Shown here in pieces: positions 18,185 to 26,514 of a stretch of DNA of 64,000 nucleotides (its first letter is position 1; every line of letters begins with the position of its first letter). The notes beneath the pieces are model-generated. The model saw only the letters and a program-made list of their open reading frames with translations, was not told the origin of the DNA and ran no database searches. The translations under genes and the position numbers were made by a program. The DNA is from DASYXT01 sp035934555 (GTDB lineage Bacteria; Verrucomicrobiota; Verrucomicrobiia; Limisphaerales; UBA8199): NCBI GenBank assembly GCA_035934555.1, contig DASYXT010000096.1, forward strand, positions 83,196 through 147,195, given 5' to 3'.

Positions 18185-18337
18185 ATGGAATTTGGCAGGA
18201 GCTTCCAGGAATTGTGGAACACCAAACCTGGCGCGGTAGTACTGCTCATCCTCGGGTTTTTCGTGTTTCTGTTTTTGGTAGTGGACGCTTGGCGGCACAA
18301 GCGGCGTAAGGGGCGTAAGTTCCCAAAACAGCATTGA
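18185..18337 (+). CDS. 50-residue single-pass membrane protein
   Basis: ATG 18185 opens a 50-codon frame ending in TGA at 18335-18337. The N-terminus MEFGRSFQELWNTKPG is followed by one strongly hydrophobic helix (AVVLLILGFFVFLFLVV) and a very basic tail with RHKRRKGRKF. By the positive-inside rule the tail is cytoplasmic. The organisation looks like a real small membrane protein. No family is recognised. It ends 4 nt before the tRNA gene on the other strand. Confidence 0.55.
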   Translation: MEFGRSFQELWNTKPGAVVLLILGFFVFLFLVVDAWRHKRRKGRKFPKQH

Positions 18338-18341
18338 GGAG

Positions 18342-18416
18342 TGGCGACCCTAAGGGGAATCGAACCCCTGCTACCGCCGTGAAAGGGCGGTGTCCTAACC
18401 GCTAGACGATAGGGTC
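18342..18416 (-). tRNA. tRNA-Glu (anticodon TTC)
   Basis: The minus strand folds into a full cloverleaf. The 7-bp acceptor stem is GACCCTA/TAGGGTC, the D arm contains AGCGGTTAGGAC, the anticodon loop is CTTTCAC with TTC flanked by CCGCC/GGCGG, and the T arm contains GGTTCGATTCC. Discriminator G and an encoded CCA complete the 3' end (18342-18344). Features match bacterial tRNA-Glu. Confidence 0.95.
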
Positions 18417-18431
18417 GTCCACGGGTGACCC

Positions 18432-18459
18432 AATATATTCATAGCTGGAACCCTGTCAC
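18432..18459 (-). promoter_or_regulatory. Probable sigma-70 promoter of tRNA-Glu
   Basis: On the minus strand GTGACA (18459-18454) and TATATT (18437-18432) are separated by 16 nt. The -10 box ends 15 nt before the tRNA 5' end. Sequence and spacing fit a housekeeping promoter. Confidence 0.55.
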
Positions 18460-18562
18460 GCTAATAATCTGGGGCAACACCCTATTTCAACGCGAGTAAT
18501 CGGCGGTAACTTGGAGGCGGAGTCAAATATCGGGCAGCACCAAGCCGAATCTCTTGAAGCTT

Positions 18563-19504
18563 ATGAAACGCCATCTTTTAATTCTTTCCACATTGCTGGT
18601 GGGCGCCTGGAGTGCCGCCGCCCAAGCTCAAATCGAACGGCAACCCCAGGACCAAAACCAGTCGCAACCGCCTGAGCAAAATGAGCCGCGCCCTCATCCT
18701 CAGGACCAAACCCGGGCGCAAGGCCAAAACGAGTTGCAGTTACGAGCGCCGACCCAGTCGCAACAGCCCCAGATTGACCCGCACGCGCAGGAAGTCCTTC
18801 GCTCTGCCTGCCAGTTTCTGGCGCAAACGCCCCATTTCGGGCTGACGGCCGAAATCTGGCGCGAACACGTCGAAGCCGACGGCGACAAAGTCCAATTCAC
18901 ACGGGAAGTGAACATGGAAGTGAAACGCCCGAACAGCCTCCACGTCGATATTCACTCTTCCTACACCGACCGTGGCTTTTGGTACCAGGGCCATGAATTG
19001 GCTGTGCTGGACCGGAAAAACAACTTTTTCAGCACGACGCCGATGCCACCAAATATCGATGAGATGTTGAACGCGGCGCATGATCAGTTCGCGATTGATC
19101 TGCCGCTGGTGGACCTGGCGGTGAGCGATCCCTATGACAACGCGATCCAGCGTGTTCAGACCGGGCGGTACCTGGGCATCTCGAGCGCGATGGGCTACAC
19201 CTGCCATCATTTGGCGTTCACGCAGGAGAATATCGACTGGCAAGTTTGGATTCAGGACGGTCCGCAACCGCTCATCCGGAAATTCGTCATCACGCACAAA
19301 CGTGAGCCTGGGCAACCGGAGTTCACCGCGCTCATCCGCGGTTGGGACATGTTGGATCGGATATCCAATTTAGAATTTGCATTCGAGCCGCCCCGCGGCG
19401 CGGTTCGTGTCCAAATGCTGCGCGACAGGTCCGGCGGGGGTAATGGCGGGAGTGAACCGATGGGCAGCTCGGGCCCTGGTCCAAACGCGCCCACCGGCAG
19501 GTAA
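18563..19504 (+). CDS. Secreted DUF2092-type (LolA-fold) protein
   Basis: The 313-residue product has a signal peptide (KRHLLILSTLLVGAWSAAAQA), then about 50 residues dominated by Q, P, N and E. The DUF2092 domain follows from about 75 to 280, with ACQFLAQTPHFGLTAEI, EVKRPNSLHVDIHS, LDRKNNFFSTTP and YTCHHLAFTQENIDWQVWI. The domain has the concave beta-sheet fold of lipoprotein-binding LolA/LppX, and its role is unknown. ATG 18563 is preferred over TTG 18554. The following gene starts 14 nt later and encodes the DUF6515-like protein often found with it, so this is an operon. Confidence 0.85.
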   Translation: MKRHLLILSTLLVGAWSAAAQAQIERQPQDQNQSQPPEQNEPRPHPQDQTRAQGQNELQLRAPTQSQQPQIDPHAQEVLRSACQFLAQTPHFGLTAEIWREHVEADGDKVQFTREVNMEVKRPNSLHVDIHSSYTDRGFWYQGHELAVLDRKNNFFSTTPMPPNIDEMLNAAHDQFAIDLPLVDLAVSDPYDNAIQRVQTGRYLGISSAMGYTCHHLAFTQENIDWQVWIQDGPQPLIRKFVITHKREPGQPEFTALIRGWDMLDRISNLEFAFEPPRGAVRVQMLRDRSGGGNGGSEPMGSSGPGPNAPTGR

Positions 19505-19518
19505 CGATAGGCATCACT

Positions 19519-20307
19519 ATGAAAGCAATCCAACGCACACAGCTTACAGCGATCACTTTCCTGCTGGCCGGCAGTCTCGGCGCCCACGCTGCCGCCTGGG
19601 GCAGCATTCATGGGAACAACCGCTCGGGTGGCGAAGCTCATGCGCCGGCGGCCCGAGCACCGGCGGCACGGGCGGGAGGTCAGCAAACAATCGGCCGAGC
19701 GCCCGAAGCGCGCGGCGGCGGCGAGCAGGGCCGCCCCGAAGCACACCGCGGAGGCGAGATGCGCGGGCAAGGCTGGGCCTCCGAGCCTCGCGGGCGTGTC
19801 GAAATAGGTCACGGACGGGCGTGGCCCGGCGAAGGCGTGTGGGGCGAGGGCCGGCACGAAGGCATCGAGGAAGAGGAGCGCCACTCTTATCCCTGGTTCG
19901 GATATAACCCCGGCATGATCATCGGCACGCTCCCGCCCGATTACAACCAGATTTATATCGGCGGGAACCCATATTATTATGATCAAGGGGTGTACTACCA
20001 ACCGGGCCCTTCGGGCTATGTCGTCGTCACACCGCCGATTGGCGCTGTGGTGCCGCAATTGCCTCCCGGGGCGGTCACCATTCCCACGAGTTCAGGGGTC
20101 TATTACTATGCGGCCGGAGCGTTCTACGTGCCGGCACCTGGCGGTTTCCAAGTAGTGCCGCCGGTGCTCGGGGTGACGGTGCCTATGTTGCCGCCGGGGG
20201 CCATGGCGGTGAACGAGAATGGCACGCTTTTGTACCAGGCCAACGGCATTTATTTCCAACCGGTGATCCAAAATGGCGTGACGGCGTACCTAACCGTCCA
20301 ACCATAG
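19519..20307 (+). CDS. Secreted DUF6515-like protein with repeated YYY / PPG modules
   Basis: The 262-residue protein has a signal peptide (LTAITFLLAGSLGAHAA). A low-complexity region rich in Ala, Gly, Arg and Glu follows (about 30-115), then tandem modules of the form GVYYQPGPSGYVVVTPPIGA and GVYYYAAGAFYVPAPGGFQV, separated by VVPQLPPGAV-like linkers. At least three module copies are visible. This pattern matches proteins called DUF6515, whose function is unknown and which are exported. It is co-transcribed with the DUF2092 gene 14 nt upstream and converges on rho. Confidence 0.75.
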   Translation: MKAIQRTQLTAITFLLAGSLGAHAAAWGSIHGNNRSGGEAHAPAARAPAARAGGQQTIGRAPEARGGGEQGRPEAHRGGEMRGQGWASEPRGRVEIGHGRAWPGEGVWGEGRHEGIEEEERHSYPWFGYNPGMIIGTLPPDYNQIYIGGNPYYYDQGVYYQPGPSGYVVVTPPIGAVVPQLPPGAVTIPTSSGVYYYAAGAFYVPAPGGFQVVPPVLGVTVPMLPPGAMAVNENGTLLYQANGIYFQPVIQNGVTAYLTVQP

Positions 20308-20330
20308 ATGCTCGAAAGCCCAACCCTGGT

Positions 20331-21917
20331 CTAGCCCACGCTCATTGAGAGCAGGAACTCGATGTTGCTGCCGGTTTTTTTGAGCTTGTTCAGCACCAGT
20401 TCCATCGCCTCGACCGGCGGCACGCCCGTGAGCGCGCGCCGCAGAATAACGACCTTGCTGTACTCGTCCGGGTGATAGAGCAATTCCTCTTTGCGTGTGC
20501 CGGACCGCTCGATGTTGATCGAAGGGAAAATGCGCCGGTCCACCAGCGCGCGGTCCAGGTGCACCTCCATATTGCCGGTGCCTTTGAATTCTTCAAAAAT
20601 GACTTCATCCATGCGCGAGCCGGTATCAACCAGCGCGGTCGCGATGATGGTCAGTGAGCCGCCCTCTTCGATATTGCGCGCGGCGCCGAAAAACCGCTTG
20701 GGCTTGTGCAGCGCGTTGGCGTCCACACCGCCAGACAGAATCTTGCCCGAGTGCGGTTGCACGGTGTTATAGGCGCGGGCCAGGCGGGTGATGGAATCCA
20801 GCAGGATCACCACGTCGCGTTTATGCTCGACCATGCGCTTGGCTTTCTCGATGACCATTTCGGCCACCTGCACATGCCGCTCCGGCGGCTCGTCAAAGGT
20901 CGAGCTAATCACTTCCGCGCCGCGGCAGGTGCGTTCCATGTCCGTCACTTCCTCCGGCCGCTCATCGATCAACAGGATGAACAAGTACGACTCGGGGTTG
21001 TTCTTGAGAATGGCGTTGGCCAGTTTTTGCATCAGCACGGTTTTGCCGGTGCGGGGCGGAGCGACGATGAGCCCGCGCGAGCCCTTGCCAATCGGACAAA
21101 CCAGATCCAGCACCCGTGTCGAGAGTTCGTCCGCCATCGTCTCGAGAATAAACCGCTTGTTCGGGAACAGCGGCGTCAGGTTATCAAAGTGGGTTTTATC
21201 CTTCGCCTTATCGGGGTCTTCCTGGTCCACCGCTTCGACCTTCAACAGCGCGAAGAAGCGCTCCTTTTCCTTAGGTGGGCGAATTTGGCCGGCGATCAGG
21301 TTGCCGGTTTGCAAATCGAACCGGCGAATTTGCGACGGCGAAACGTAAATGTCTTCGGGGCACGGCAGGTAATTAAAACTCTGTGAACGCAAAAAACCAA
21401 ACCCTTCGGGCAGCACTTCCAACACACCCTCGGAAAACAGCACGCCTGCGCGTTCGGCGTTTTTCTGCAACACATGGAAGATGACCTCGTGCTTGCGCAT
21501 GGTGCCGAAGTTTTCGACCCCGAGGTCGCGAGCCATTTGGTTCAACTCGGGCATCGACATCGCCTGCAATTTCGCAATGTTCAATGAAGTAGCGGCGATC
21601 CGATCCCGGTCCTGGATATGCTTGTCCTGCGGATGGCGTGGCTCGGGGTCCCTGCGCGGCTGGGCAGGTTGCGGCCGGTTTCGGCGCTCGCCTTCTTCGG
21701 GCCTGGGCGCGGCGGGCCGGTCGCGATGCTGGCCGTCGTCGGTCGGGCCGGTGTCTCCCGCTGCGACAGCACGGTCAACCGGTGGCACATCTTCGGTCGG
21801 AGGCAATTCGGCCACGGCGGTGCTTACGGGCTGGTTTTCAGCTGGCGCACCCTCAGCGGGCTCCGGCGCGATGCCTTTGGGCAATTTAGTCTTGGCCTTT
21901 CGTGGGGGTCTAGGCAT
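20331..21917 (-). CDS. rho: Transcription termination factor Rho
   Basis: The 528-residue hexameric RNA helicase has a disordered extension of about 110 residues rich in Pro, Glu and Arg. The Rho N-domain follows (LQAMSMPELNQMARDLGV), then the OB-fold with GFGFLRSQSFNYLPCPEDIYVS. The ATPase carries Walker A APPRTGKT, Walker B VVILLDSITRLARAYN, the Q-loop region GGVDANALHKPKRFFGAARN and the R-loop VDRRIFPSI. Such long N-terminal extensions are common in rho of this phylum, Bacteroidota and Actinobacteria. ATG 21917 is the first Met. Confidence 0.97.
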   Translation of the reverse strand: MPRPPRKAKTKLPKGIAPEPAEGAPAENQPVSTAVAELPPTEDVPPVDRAVAAGDTGPTDDGQHRDRPAAPRPEEGERRNRPQPAQPRRDPEPRHPQDKHIQDRDRIAATSLNIAKLQAMSMPELNQMARDLGVENFGTMRKHEVIFHVLQKNAERAGVLFSEGVLEVLPEGFGFLRSQSFNYLPCPEDIYVSPSQIRRFDLQTGNLIAGQIRPPKEKERFFALLKVEAVDQEDPDKAKDKTHFDNLTPLFPNKRFILETMADELSTRVLDLVCPIGKGSRGLIVAPPRTGKTVLMQKLANAILKNNPESYLFILLIDERPEEVTDMERTCRGAEVISSTFDEPPERHVQVAEMVIEKAKRMVEHKRDVVILLDSITRLARAYNTVQPHSGKILSGGVDANALHKPKRFFGAARNIEEGGSLTIIATALVDTGSRMDEVIFEEFKGTGNMEVHLDRALVDRRIFPSINIERSGTRKEELLYHPDEYSKVVILRRALTGVPPVEAMELVLNKLKKTGSNIEFLLSMSVG

Positions 21918-22183
21918 AGGTCAGTTCAATGCTTATTAAAATGGTTCAGCGGTGAGATCAGGTGAGATGCTCACGAGGCTGGCTTTTCGTCCGGCTACCC
22001 ATTGGACGTATCTGCGTCCAATAAGTTCAATCGGAATTCAACCGGGAGCGAGTGCTTTAAAGATGTCCTTACTGGAATAAAACAGCAAGGGAAATCTTCC
22101 ACTTAGTTCGACCTCACCATGCCCTACCTGGCTGCGCCTGTCAAGGTGTTGAAAATTAGATGCACGGGGGAGTTCGTCGTGCT

Positions 22184-23710
22184 TCAGGTTGGCGGGGCTG
22201 AAGCCGGCTCCAGGTACCCGCTAAATGCAGCCTGGGTGATGGCCGCCTGGCTCCACTGGCCTGGCAGAAATTCTCCCACCAACCTTCCAGCGGACATCAC
22301 CAGAATGCGGTCGCAAATGGCCATTAACTCCGTCAACTCGCTCGATACCACCAGCACACCTTTGCCCTCGGCTGCCAATTCGCGCAGCAGTTGGTAAATC
22401 CGGTCTTTCGCGGCGACATCGATGCCGCGAGTCGGTTCATCGAACAGCAGCACTTTGCAATCGCGCGCCAGCCACCGCGCCATGACGATTTTCTGCTGGT
22501 TGCCTCCGCTCAACTCGCCAACCACTTGCTCCGCCGACTGGTACCGAACTCCCAGCCGCTCGCAAAGCCGTTCGGTCGTCGCTTTCTCCAACCCGCCTCG
22601 CAGCCAACCTCCACGGCGCACGTGCCGCGACAAGGTCGCCAAAGTCGTATTGACTCGCACTGCCTGCGATAGCAGCAATCCATCCAGCTTCCGGTCCTCG
22701 GGAACCATCCCCAGCCCTGCGCGCACCGCTTCCGCCGGGGTGCGAATTCGGGCCGGCCGTTGCGAGTTGCCCAGGAAGATCTTCCCGCGTTCCTTCGGGT
22801 CGGCGCCGAACAGGGCACGCAGCGTTTCAGTGCGGCCAGCTCCAATCAAACCCGCTAGGCCGAGAATTTCGCCCCGGCGCAAATCAAAACTCACGTTGCG
22901 CACGCGTTCGCCCGCACATAGGCCGCGCACCCGCATCACCGGCTCGCCGGAGCGCCGGTCGGCGTCGCCTTTTCGTTCGGGTAAATCGTGCCCGACCATC
23001 TCGCGCACCAACTCTGTGGGGGTCACTTCGGCAGCGGCATGAGTCGCCACTCGGCGGCCGTCGCGCAACACGGTAATGCGCTGTGCGACCTGCCGGATTT
23101 CGTCCATGCGGTGGCTCACATAAATGACGCCCACGCCTTGGGCCTTTAGTGAGCTGATATTAGAAAAGAGATGTTCGATTTCCGGGTCCGTGAGCGCGGC
23201 GGTCGGCTCATCCAAAATGAGCAGGCGGCAGTTCTGGCACAAAGCCGCCGCAATCTCGACGAGTTGTTGTTGCCCCACTCCTAAGCGATGGGCGGGAGTG
23301 GCCGGGTCCAGGTCGCCTAAGCCGACCCGCGCCAACGCGGCGTGCGCGCGCTGGTACAATTTGCCAAAGCGCACAAAACCTGCGCGCTGCGGCAAACGGC
23401 TCAGGAAGAGGTTCTCTGCCACGCTCAAGGTCCCAATGACGTTCAACTCCTGCATTACCATCACCACCCCGGCTTGCTCCGCCTCGTGTTTGCTTCGCGG
23501 CGAAAAGGTTCGGCCGTCCAGTTTCATTTCCCCTTGCCCGGGTGGCGTCAACCCGCAGAGAATCCGCGCGAAGGTGGACTTGCCGGCGCCGTTACTGCCG
23601 ACCAGTGCGTGGACCTCTCCTGCTAAAAGTTCGAAGCTGAAGTCCGTCAGCACGGGCACGTTGTACGATTTGTGCAGGCCGGAGACCGTCAGCAGAACGC
23701 CTGGGAGCAT
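22184..23710 (-). CDS. Sugar ABC transporter ATP-binding protein (RbsA/MglA type, two ATPase domains)
   Basis: The 508-residue protein has two ABC cassettes. The first has Walker A GSNGAGKST, VMVMQELNVIGTLSVAENLFL, the degenerate signature LGVGQQQLVEIAAAL and Walker B LLILDEPTAALT. The second has the usual degenerate P-loop (GLIGAGRTETLRALFG), signature LSGGNQQKIVMARWL and FDEPTRGIDVAAK. This is the layout of ribose/galactose-type importers. The frame is open to 23908, but ATG 23710 (MLPGVLLTVSGLHKSY) gives the family length. No permease or binding-protein gene is next to it, which is unusual. Confidence 0.93.
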   Translation of the reverse strand: MLPGVLLTVSGLHKSYNVPVLTDFSFELLAGEVHALVGSNGAGKSTFARILCGLTPPGQGEMKLDGRTFSPRSKHEAEQAGVVMVMQELNVIGTLSVAENLFLSRLPQRAGFVRFGKLYQRAHAALARVGLGDLDPATPAHRLGVGQQQLVEIAAALCQNCRLLILDEPTAALTDPEIEHLFSNISSLKAQGVGVIYVSHRMDEIRQVAQRITVLRDGRRVATHAAAEVTPTELVREMVGHDLPERKGDADRRSGEPVMRVRGLCAGERVRNVSFDLRRGEILGLAGLIGAGRTETLRALFGADPKERGKIFLGNSQRPARIRTPAEAVRAGLGMVPEDRKLDGLLLSQAVRVNTTLATLSRHVRRGGWLRGGLEKATTERLCERLGVRYQSAEQVVGELSGGNQQKIVMARWLARDCKVLLFDEPTRGIDVAAKDRIYQLLRELAAEGKGVLVVSSELTELMAICDRILVMSAGRLVGEFLPGQWSQAAITQAAFSGYLEPASAPPT

Positions 23711-23816
23711 AGGCGTAACGTGCGCGGTCTCCGTGCTAAGATCAAATGAAATGTCAAAAGCAGACGCGAGAAAGCGCCACGGCTGCCCGTTGCGGTCCAG
23801 CCTTTGGGCTTGCGGC

Positions 23817-24041
23817 TCAATTATTCTCGGGCCGTGGCAAGACGATCGAGCCGCGATAGTAGAAATCCCATTCCCGCCCGCCACCCTTCTGCAACAAATC
23901 GGGATCAATCTCTACCCGTGCCTTGACCAGACAACTGCCCAAGGTAATGGCGTCCAAAACTACGAACGCCCGTTCCCCTTCAAATTCCAAATTCAAGTTA
24001 ACGCTGGTTGTCTTCCCCTTTTCCACTGTGACACTGCGCAT
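23817..24041 (-). CDS. Small conserved hypothetical protein
   Basis: The 74-residue protein starts MRSVTVEKGKTTSVNLNLEF and ends WDFYYRGSIVLPRPENN. It alternates beta-type residues with charged ones and has no signal or membrane segment. I see no known family. It lies about 100 nt upstream of the ABC ATPase in the same direction, so they may share a promoter. Longer starts at 24062 and 24077 are in frame. Confidence 0.55.
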   Translation of the reverse strand: MRSVTVEKGKTTSVNLNLEFEGERAFVVLDAITLGSCLVKARVEIDPDLLQKGGGREWDFYYRGSIVLPRPENN

Positions 24042-24254
24042 TTTATATATTTTAGCGTGCATGACCCAACACCACACAGTTCGCTGACACTACCTAATAA
24101 GCTTATACGGAAAAGCATTGGGCAAGTCACGCTGAAAATCTGTGCACAACGTGGCACGCACGTGTTACGCTTCGGCCAAAAAAGAGCCAGCGTTTCACAA
24201 AAAATTTTGTATGCGCTCGATCAAAAACATGTTACACCGCACTGATTACGAGGC

Positions 24255-25877
24255 ATGAGCAGTAACTCAAAGGCCCACACCGACGAAACAAAACTGGTCC
24301 GGTTGTACATGGAACTCACCGGCATGGGTGAATCCGCCGCCCGAAGTGTGTTTATGCACGTCTGCGCCCGGGAGCCGGATGAGCGTCCGACTGCAGCCCC
24401 GGCCTTGGTTCTGCAAGCGGTTCCGGAGGTGCAGCCAGAGCAGCCACGGCAAGTCCAGTTGCGACGCGTGCCCGCCATTACGGGGTTGCTCCTGGCCGCA
24501 TGTCTAAGTCTGTTTTCATGGTCCTTGCAAGCCCAATCTACCAACGAGCCTGACGGCAATTTATCGAGCGTCAGGACGAACGCCTCGCCGGCTGTCCCAT
24601 CGCAATCGCTGATGCACGATTTGACTCTGGTCGATGCCGTGGATTTCGCGCTGCACCAGAACGCGGACGTGCTGCGCGCCCAAAAGGCCGTGCAAGCCGC
24701 CCAGGGCATTGCCATCCAAACCCGGGCGGTTGCGCTGCCGACCGTCGGCATCAACGGCGATTATGCCGCCGTCCAACGCACCGACGTTGATATTTTTCAA
24801 GCGCCCGGCTTCACTTTCGGGACGCCACAAAACTGGTCATCCCAAATCAAGCTTGTCCAGTCGTTGTACGAAGGGGGGCGGATGCTCTCGGCGCTGCGCG
24901 CCGCCCGGCTCACGCGTCAGCAATCGTTCTTGCGCTATCAAACCGTGCTGGCAGACACCGTTCTGGCCGTCCAAGTGACCTTTTATGACGTGCTGCTGGC
25001 AGAACAACAGATCAAAGTCGAAGAGGCTTCGGTGGAGCTGCTCACGCGGGAATTGACCGACACCACGCGCCGCTACGACGCCGGCACGGTGCCGCGGTTC
25101 AATGTGCTGCGGGCCGAGGTCGAGGTGGCCAATGCGCGCCCAAAGCTGATTAGCGCGCGCAACAACTTCCGGATTGCGAAGAACAACCTGGCGAACCTAC
25201 TCGGCTTGAAGCTGCCCGGCCAACCTGGAGATGAGATACCCCTGAGCGTCGCCGGCAAGCTGGAAGCCGAGCCGTTCGACATTCCCTTGCCGCGCGCTGT
25301 AACCCTGGCGCTGCAACAGCGCACCGAACTGGGCGCCCTGAGCAAAGCCGAAGCGCTTCGCAAGGAAGACCTCCTCACCGCCCGAGCCGGCTATAAGCCC
25401 AGCATACAAGGCTATGTCGGTTATGATGTCCACAACTCGGTGCTCAGCCAGGACTTGTCTTACGTGGACCGCGGTTGGATCGGCGGCGCCCAGTTGACCT
25501 GGAATCTATTCGACGGTTTCCGCACCCAGGGACGAATTGTGGAAGCCACCGCCAACTACGAACGTGCCGGCGTTGACCTGGACGATATGGCGCGCCGAAT
25601 CGAGCTGGATGTTCGCACCGCTTATTCGAATTTTATCGAAGCGCGCGAAGTCCTCGACACGCAAAAAAAAGTGCAGGAAGAGGCCGACGAAGCCCTCCGG
25701 CTAGCCCGCGCGCGCTATGAAGCGGGCACCGGCACGCAGCTCGATGTGCTGAGCGCCCAAACCGCTCTTACCGAAGCACGGACGACTCAAATTCAAGCGC
25801 TGCACGACTACGCCGCCGCGCGCGCCCGTCTCGAACGGGCGGTCGGTATGAACGTCCCCAGGCAGCCAGCCGGTTGA
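24255..25877 (+). CDS. TolC-family outer membrane efflux protein with unusual N-terminal extension
   Basis: The 540-residue protein has two outer-membrane-efflux repeats (about 120-310 and 330-530) with the heptad-like helices of TolC, for example EVEVANARPKLISARNNFRIAKNNLANLLGL and ARARYEAGTGTQLDVLSAQTALTEA. Its trimer would form the outer membrane duct of an export system. The signal-like helix ITGLLLAACLSLFSWSLQAQ starts only at about residue 75. Before it is a compact segment (KLVRLYMELTGMGESAARSVFMHVCA) that would stay inside or alter export. No periplasmic adaptor or inner pump is next to it. Confidence 0.88.
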   Translation: MSSNSKAHTDETKLVRLYMELTGMGESAARSVFMHVCAREPDERPTAAPALVLQAVPEVQPEQPRQVQLRRVPAITGLLLAACLSLFSWSLQAQSTNEPDGNLSSVRTNASPAVPSQSLMHDLTLVDAVDFALHQNADVLRAQKAVQAAQGIAIQTRAVALPTVGINGDYAAVQRTDVDIFQAPGFTFGTPQNWSSQIKLVQSLYEGGRMLSALRAARLTRQQSFLRYQTVLADTVLAVQVTFYDVLLAEQQIKVEEASVELLTRELTDTTRRYDAGTVPRFNVLRAEVEVANARPKLISARNNFRIAKNNLANLLGLKLPGQPGDEIPLSVAGKLEAEPFDIPLPRAVTLALQQRTELGALSKAEALRKEDLLTARAGYKPSIQGYVGYDVHNSVLSQDLSYVDRGWIGGAQLTWNLFDGFRTQGRIVEATANYERAGVDLDDMARRIELDVRTAYSNFIEAREVLDTQKKVQEEADEALRLARARYEAGTGTQLDVLSAQTALTEARTTQIQALHDYAAARARLERAVGMNVPRQPAG

Positions 25878-25881
25878 CGTG

Positions 25882-25907
25882 GCGCGACCTTGTCGCGCAC
25901 ACTTTTC
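25882..25907 (+). terminator. Rho-independent terminator after the TolC-family gene
   Basis: GCGCGAC (25882-25888) and GTCGCGC (25892-25898) form a perfect 7-bp GC stem with a 3-nt loop. ACACTTTT follows. It begins 5 nt after the TolC stop. The T tract is short but present. Confidence 0.6.
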
Positions 25908-26481
25908 AGCGGATTACCAGGTCGTCGTCCGTCCACAGCCGGCGGTCCGGCCCGGCCGACCGGATTTCCATGATCGTCCCCGAGAGTTGGTGAAAAAAGT
26001 AGGGCGTACCCCAAACATCGACTAGTTCGCCATTCGCATTGACGCGGTTGCCGTCGGCTTTCAAAAAATTTATGCCCTTCGGGTTGTCCCCTTGCAAGGC
26101 GCGCGTGATTTCCTGATTGGTGCCAACCGGATTGCCTCCAAACATCTCCCCATACTGCTTAATCACCCTGCGCATGTTTTCCAGCACAGTCGTCGGTGGC
26201 AATTCAGCTAACTCGGGTGGCAAAGCCGGCATTAGCGAGTTCGCGGGCAGCAGAGTCCCGGCGACCTGGCCATCCGGAGTTGCTGGTGGACCGGCCGGTG
26301 TTGACACAGGAGCAGGCGGCTTTTCGGCAGGTGACTGCGACGGCCTCCCGGCAACGCCGCCGGAAATATACCCAGCAGCGGGGGCTGGGTTCCCTGTGCC
26401 GGCGGGTTGGCCGCTGCGATACGCAAGCCACACCGCCAAGCTCAGTACCAGCACGGCGCCGGTGGCGAAAAGGGCTTTCAT
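25906..26481 (-). CDS. Membrane-anchored protein with GspG-like C-terminus
   Basis: The 191-residue protein starts with one hydrophobic helix (LFATGAVLVLSLAVWLAY). A Pro/Ala/Gly linker of about 75 residues follows, then a globular end with VDVWGTPYFFHQL, MEIRSAGPDRRLWTDDDLVI. WGxPYxF followed by SxGPDxxxxTDDD is the calcium-loop tail of GspG-like pseudopilins, but the prepilin leader is missing here. It ends 33 nt before the DUF1501 gene on the same strand begins its stop, so it lies downstream of that gene in one operon. Confidence 0.65.
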   Translation of the reverse strand: MKALFATGAVLVLSLAVWLAYRSGQPAGTGNPAPAAGYISGGVAGRPSQSPAEKPPAPVSTPAGPPATPDGQVAGTLLPANSLMPALPPELAELPPTTVLENMRRVIKQYGEMFGGNPVGTNQEITRALQGDNPKGINFLKADGNRVNANGELVDVWGTPYFFHQLSGTIMEIRSAGPDRRLWTDDDLVIR

Positions 26482-26514
26482 ATCACCAAATCCGGTGCGG
26501 GCATCCCAGCGGCA

